Notes under the pieces: generated by a model
Seen by the model: only the letters and a program-made list of their open reading frames with translations
Told to the model about the DNA's origin: nothing
Databases searched by the model: none
Shown here: in pieces, positions 7,171 to 9,554 of the stretch
Position numbering within the stretch: the stretch's first letter is position 1
How the letters are laid out: every line of letters starts with the position of its first letter
Translations under genes and position numbers: made by a program
NCBI GenBank assembly: GCA_038222915.1
Contig: JBBRHH010000210.1
Coordinates: 1-9,554, forward strand
DNA length: 9,554 nucleotides
Direction: 5' to 3'
Source: JBBRHH01 sp038222915
GTDB lineage: Bacteria; Planctomycetota; Phycisphaerae; Tepidisphaerales; Tepidisphaeraceae

Positions 7171-7214
7171 TGCCGTTTTTTGGTTTTTTTTTGGATCGAT
7201 TGAATGAGGTTGGT

Positions 7215-7862
7215 TTATTTCTTCCGCGAAGGGCAAGCCACGGTTGGCGCGTTGTGAGTTTCTGGAACCCCATGTCGGTTTGGCGCGGGGTTCTGCCACG
7301 CGCCCTGTTGCCAGGCGTGGCGACCTTCTTTGTGGGCGTAAGCGACGATCATCAGGCCTGCGGCGGGGTCGGCCCACCACCAGTGGAAGGTGGAGTTGAC
7401 GAGTAGGCCGGTGAGGACGGCGGCGGCGAGACAGGCGTCGATGAGTGTGACGCGGGCTTCGGTCAGCAGCACTCGGTTGCTTAGTTTTTTGCCTATTTGG
7501 TTTTTGCCGGATGCGAGGGCCAGCATGGCGATGAGGGTGAGGGCCAGCCAGATAATGCCGAGATCGGAGACGGCGGGCTGGGCGTGGAGGCAGAGGGATG
7601 CGGTGGATTGGAGGAGGATGTAGGTCGCGAGGGCGAGGAAGGCCGCGCCGATGAGGCGGAGTGCCCGCTTTTGGCGGTTGGGGTTCGTGCCTTTAAGTTC
7701 CCAGACGACGACGGTGGATGCGCCGATTTCGACGAGGGAATCGAGTCCGAACGCGGCGAGGGCGATGGAGTGGGACTTGATAGCCGCAAAGGCGGTGATG
7801 GCCATACCGGCGATGTTCCAAAGGAGGGTGTGGTGGGATTTGTTGGCGGTGGTTGAGTCCAC
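7215..7862 (-). CDS. Short cation-diffusion-facilitator-like membrane transporter
   Basis: From GTG 7862 the protein has 215 residues and about five to six hydrophobic segments: near 13-28, 31-54, 70-88, 100-117, 136-156 and 163-176. The order of motifs (SHSIALAAFGLDSLVE, then RALRLIGAAFLALATYILLQS, LLTEARVTLIDACLAAAVL, WWWADPAAGL, and KEGRHAW) is that of the compact CDF-like metal transporters lacking the usual long C-terminal cytoplasmic domain. Asp41 and Glu45 of the second segment and Asp142 of the fifth are the likely metal-site residues, and the specific metal is unknown. The last ~30 residues after KEGRHAW look like unselected read-through into flanking DNA. The frame is open to ATG 8099, but the extra 79 residues are Pro/Ser-rich and unrelated to the family. 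GTG 7862 was chosen because family members begin about 10-20 residues before the first segment. No Shine-Dalgarno sequence is visible, so the start is the weak point. Confidence 0.7.
   Translation of the reverse strand: MDSTTANKSHHTLLWNIAGMAITAFAAIKSHSIALAAFGLDSLVEIGASTVVVWELKGTNPNRQKRALRLIGAAFLALATYILLQSTASLCLHAQPAVSDLGIIWLALTLIAMLALASGKNQIGKKLSNRVLLTEARVTLIDACLAAAVLTGLLVNSTFHWWWADPAAGLMIVAYAHKEGRHAWQQGAWQNPAPNRHGVPETHNAPTVACPSRKK
7295..7321. repeat. Inverted repeat near the transporter 3' end
   Basis: GCCACGC (7295-7301) and GCGTGGC (7315-7321) are a perfect 7-bp inverted repeat around 13 bases. It falls just where the transporter's conserved sequence ends and the unselected-looking tail begins. 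No T-run follows on the minus strand, so it is not a standard intrinsic terminator. Confidence 0.45.
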
Positions 7863-7889
7863 CGGGGAAGCGTAGAGAATCGGGTCGCG

Positions 7890-7916
7890 GTGGGCAACGC
7901 TTTGGCTTGTTGCCAC
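7890..7916. repeat. Hairpin-forming inverted repeat upstream of the transporter
   Basis: GTGGGCAAC (7890-7898) and GTTGCCAC (7909-7916) are an 8-bp inverted repeat with one bulged G, around a 10-base loop. It lies just before the chosen transporter GTG, so on the minus-strand transcript it would form a leader hairpin. It could also be a copy of a dispersed palindromic element, which cannot be judged from one window. Confidence 0.45.
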
Positions 7917-8028
7917 GACGAAACGATCGATATCCGTTCGGGATGGCGCGTGGCGCGTGGGTGCTTGAAGGGAGGTGGAAGACGCCCTTGTACCGCCTAC
8001 CGCGGGGCGAGGGGGAAGTAAGAACGAG

Positions 8029-8056
8029 TTGAAGCAATAACCAAAAAGCATAAAAT
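8029..8056 (+). promoter_or_regulatory. Candidate sigma70-type promoter for the HEPN module
   Basis: TTGAAG (8029-8034, 4 of 6 matches) and TAAAAT (8051-8056, 5 of 6) are separated by 16 bases. Transcription would start near 8063. That excludes the upstream in-frame ATG at 8055 and supports the HEPN start at 8169. Confidence 0.45.
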
Positions 8057-8168
8057 GCTCAGGAGTCACATCGTCCGTGTCAATTTGCAATACAAGCAAA
8101 GGGGCGATTGTCCGGGGTGTGTCAGCTCTCTAAGAGTTCCTTGCCGGCGTGGGCAAAATAATTCGCAC

Positions 8169-8633
8169 ATGAGGAAGCAAAAGGTTGTCCATTATCGCCG
8201 CCGAGCAGAGGAGCTCATGCGACTCGGTGATTTTGGAATCGACCCAGAGTGCATGGAATGGGCTGAACAGATTGGTAAGAGTTCAGCGTTTGATCGCTCA
8301 GCCCGTCTCTGTCCGAATGCCGCAGGTCTGTTGTATGTCCACGCCGGAATTGCCATGACGGATGCCGTCCTTGTATTCCTGATGGGCAATCGCAGCACAG
8401 CACAAAATCATCTTGAGGCGGCCGCGAGACTTCAGAAAGAGTGCGGGCGGCGCCGAAGACCTGTAGACGGCATCAAACATTTCCAATGGCTCGTGCAGAA
8501 CAAGGATTTCTTCGCGTATGATGATAAGCGCGTCTCACTGGATGATGCGAAGACAGCACAGACCAGAATTCAGAGGTTCTTAGTATGGGCATACAGGTCG
8601 TTCCCGGAGATCGCAAAAGATGACGACGTATAA
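8169..8633 (+). CDS. Small HEPN-family protein, first gene of a HEPN / nuclease-HEPN module
   Basis: The protein has 154 residues from ATG 8169. It is largely helical, with no signal peptide or membrane segment. The core LYVHAGIAMTDAVLVF (55-70), GNRSTAQNHLEAA (73-85), the VQNKDFFAYDD region (109-119) and DAKTAQTRIQRFLVWA (126-141) match the layout of small bacterial HEPN proteins with AGIA-x-x-DA...G-x-RS-x4-H. Arg75 and His81 form an R-x5-H motif, within the R-x(4-6)-H range of HEPN ribonuclease sites. HEPN proteins commonly act as RNases or their neutralising partners in toxin-antitoxin and phage-defence loci. Which role applies here is unknown. The stop overlaps the next gene by 14 bases. 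An in-frame ATG at 8055 would add 38 Cys/Arg-rich residues and lies within the candidate -10 box, so it is rejected. No strong ribosome site precedes 8169. Confidence 0.65.
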   Translation: MRKQKVVHYRRRAEELMRLGDFGIDPECMEWAEQIGKSSAFDRSARLCPNAAGLLYVHAGIAMTDAVLVFLMGNRSTAQNHLEAAARLQKECGRRRRPVDGIKHFQWLVQNKDFFAYDDKRVSLDDAKTAQTRIQRFLVWAYRSFPEIAKDDDV

Positions 8634-9456
8634 TGTGGAAGTTCGATTCGATGCCCGTGCAGCGGTTGCGCGTTTGTTCACGCGAACATTGACTGTACCG
8701 CAGGTATTCTTTGAAGCAGCGTGGCCGGACGCGAAACGACACGTCGACATCCTGGCCATTGACCGCGCAGGTTCGGGGGATGTGCATGTTGTTGAAATTA
8801 AGTCGCGTTTTGACCAGGTTACGACCCCGGTCATTCGGCAATTGTCTCGCATGCCTTCTCACTACCGGTGGATCGCGGCTCCCACGCGCGGGATCAACAA
8901 CAATTTAGTTGACGTTCTTGCGGCGAAGCTAGCCGAGCCCGGTATTGGATTGATCGGTATCGCCATTGTGGCGAACGGTGACGCAGGGGCAAATGTCATT
9001 TCGACACCTGTTCGGACTGCTTCTTTCGACAGAACCACGGTCGGTGATTTCTTGAAGAGACACGTTCCTGACATCGAATATTGCGAGTCGCCTCCCGCAT
9101 CGAATAAAAATCGAACTGAAGTATTGTCGAAATCAAAAGTCCTGAAGCATCTCGACGAGGCGGATCAACTGTTTGAACAAGGACACCAGCGCGCAGCATA
9201 TCTATTGGCTTGGTCCGCGACGGAAGCGGCCATGAAACTGCTGCTGGGCGAAACCGGACAGGCACCCATGTCTTCGCCGGGGACGCTACTTAGAGCGATC
9301 AAAGAAAGCGGGAGGGCTATGGCCTCCGAAGTGGACTCGCTGAGGAGCGCTCTTGGGATTCGGAACATGTTGGTACACGGCCTGGCTGAGCCGCGCGGTG
9401 TGAAGGAAGCGTACCGAACCGTAACGGCGATAGCACGCAAACTGATTAAGACTTGA
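8620..9456 (+). CDS. PD-(D/E)xK nuclease fused to a C-terminal HEPN domain
   Basis: The protein has 278 residues. The N-terminal half has a restriction-endonuclease-like core: Glu32 in VFFEAAWPD, Asp43 in HVDILAID, then Glu59 and Lys61 in VHVVEIKS. This is the D-x(15)-E-x-K signature on adjacent strands, followed by a helix (TPVIRQLSRMP). The C-terminal half from about 170 is helical (KHLDEADQLFEQGHQRAA, LAWSATEAAMKLLLG) and ends with GIRNMLVHG, where Arg248-Asn249...His253 is the canonical HEPN R-N-x3-H ribonuclease motif. Both active sites look complete, so the protein could cut DNA and RNA, or use the nuclease fold for recognition. GGAG at 8606-8609 lies 10 bases before the ATG. The 14-bp overlap with the small HEPN gene implies coupled expression. 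REase-HEPN fusions are known from surveys of the HEPN superfamily. This pairing with a stand-alone HEPN partner suggests a defence or toxin-antitoxin role by inference only. Confidence 0.75.
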   Translation: MTTYNVEVRFDARAAVARLFTRTLTVPQVFFEAAWPDAKRHVDILAIDRAGSGDVHVVEIKSRFDQVTTPVIRQLSRMPSHYRWIAAPTRGINNNLVDVLAAKLAEPGIGLIGIAIVANGDAGANVISTPVRTASFDRTTVGDFLKRHVPDIEYCESPPASNKNRTEVLSKSKVLKHLDEADQLFEQGHQRAAYLLAWSATEAAMKLLLGETGQAPMSSPGTLLRAIKESGRAMASEVDSLRSALGIRNMLVHGLAEPRGVKEAYRTVTAIARKLIKT

Positions 9457-9554
9457 ATTTGTCTTCGATCCGGGCGCGCAAGCTGCTGGACGATGCGAGC
9501 AGGATTTTTGAGAAGCGGGGGCGATGTGAATCAAATGAGCCCCGTCATCGAACA
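9453..9554 (+). CDS. Possible start of a third gene in the HEPN module (partial, runs off right edge)
   Basis: TTG at 9453 overlaps the stop of the nuclease-HEPN gene as TTGA, and the frame stays open for 34 codons to the edge. The start reads NLSSIRARKLLDDASRIFE, which looks like an amphipathic helix. There is no clear ribosome site, and TTG starts are uncommon. Alternative starts in another frame are GTG 9526 and ATG 9535 (MSPVIE). The fragment is too short to assign. Confidence 0.22.
   Translation, partial: MNLSSIRARKLLDDASRIFEKRGRCESNEPRHRT

Larger units (their letters stand above)
6468..7214. other. Gene-poor stretch between the PQQ-like gene and the transporter
   Basis: I find no convincing protein gene here. 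It holds, from right to left, a T/A-tract (7176-7192), a strong minus-strand promoter (7141-7170), two hairpins (7082-7127), an 11-bp tandem repeat array (6814-6912), and low-complexity text around 6540-6600 reminiscent of degenerate intergenic repeats. A minus-strand frame from 7057 to 6464 crosses most of it, but it has mixed codon use and no recognisable domain. Confidence 0.6.
7863..8168. other. Divergent intergenic region between the transporter and the HEPN module
   Basis: About 306 bases separate the two divergent starts. I see a strong inverted repeat at 7890-7916, short CGCGTGG direct repeats near 7944-7960, and a candidate rightward promoter at 8029-8056. Minus-strand TTGACA (8090-8085) could serve the transporter, but no good -10 follows it. 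No further gene is supported. Confidence 0.5.

Noticed and set aside
7011..7406. Plus-strand open frame of 131 codons over the strong promoter and transporter 3' end
   Set aside because: It has no domain-like pattern, is antisense to the transporter and crosses the A/T tracts.
7863..8099. N-terminal extension of the transporter to ATG 8099 or ATG 8048
   Set aside because: The sequence is Pro/Ser-rich, unlike the family, and covers a hairpin element.

Overview
The window looks like a GC-rich bacterial chromosome fragment, most likely from a planctomycete or a close relative. The best pointer is a secreted PQQ-like beta-propeller protein whose mature N-terminus carries the W-P-x-F-R-G-P block typical of the very expanded planctomycetal family. 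The secreted GH39-like hydrolase and the divergent tandem halogenases fit the same lineage. This is inference from protein style, not from a marker gene.

Layout from left to right. (1) Positions 1-442, minus: the N-terminal part of an HtrA/DegP-type protein. It reads in frame but has lost the segment that normally holds the catalytic His and Asp. (2) 589-2034, plus: an exported GH39-like glycoside hydrolase. (3) 5048-2038, minus: two tandem paralogous flavin-dependent 'tryptophan halogenase' family enzymes that share an ATGA stop/start overlap. Both keep the catalytic Lys79 and Glu328 equivalents but have W-C-W-R-I-D in place of the W-x-W-x-I-P signature. (4) 6467-5181, minus: the exported PQQ-like propeller protein. 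(5) About 6468-7214: a gene-poor stretch with an 11-bp tandem repeat array (6814-6912). It also has a near-consensus sigma70 promoter with A-tracts upstream (7141-7170, firing leftward), followed by two hairpins. (6) 7862-7215, minus: a short cation-diffusion-facilitator-like membrane transporter. (7) 8169-9456, plus: a two-gene module of a small HEPN-family protein followed, with a 14-bp overlap, by a PD-(D/E)xK nuclease-HEPN fusion. An open frame continues to the window edge and may be a third gene.

How the genes work together. The two halogenases form an obvious transcriptional and translational unit with their own candidate promoter. The HEPN protein and the nuclease-HEPN fusion form a second unit that resembles a toxin-antitoxin or phage-defence cassette. 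The hydrolase, propeller protein, HtrA-like protein and transporter look like independent housekeeping or envelope genes. The two stretches most worth following up are the HEPN/nuclease-HEPN module and the halogenase pair. The HtrA-like gene without its His/Asp segment is the clearest single-gene anomaly.
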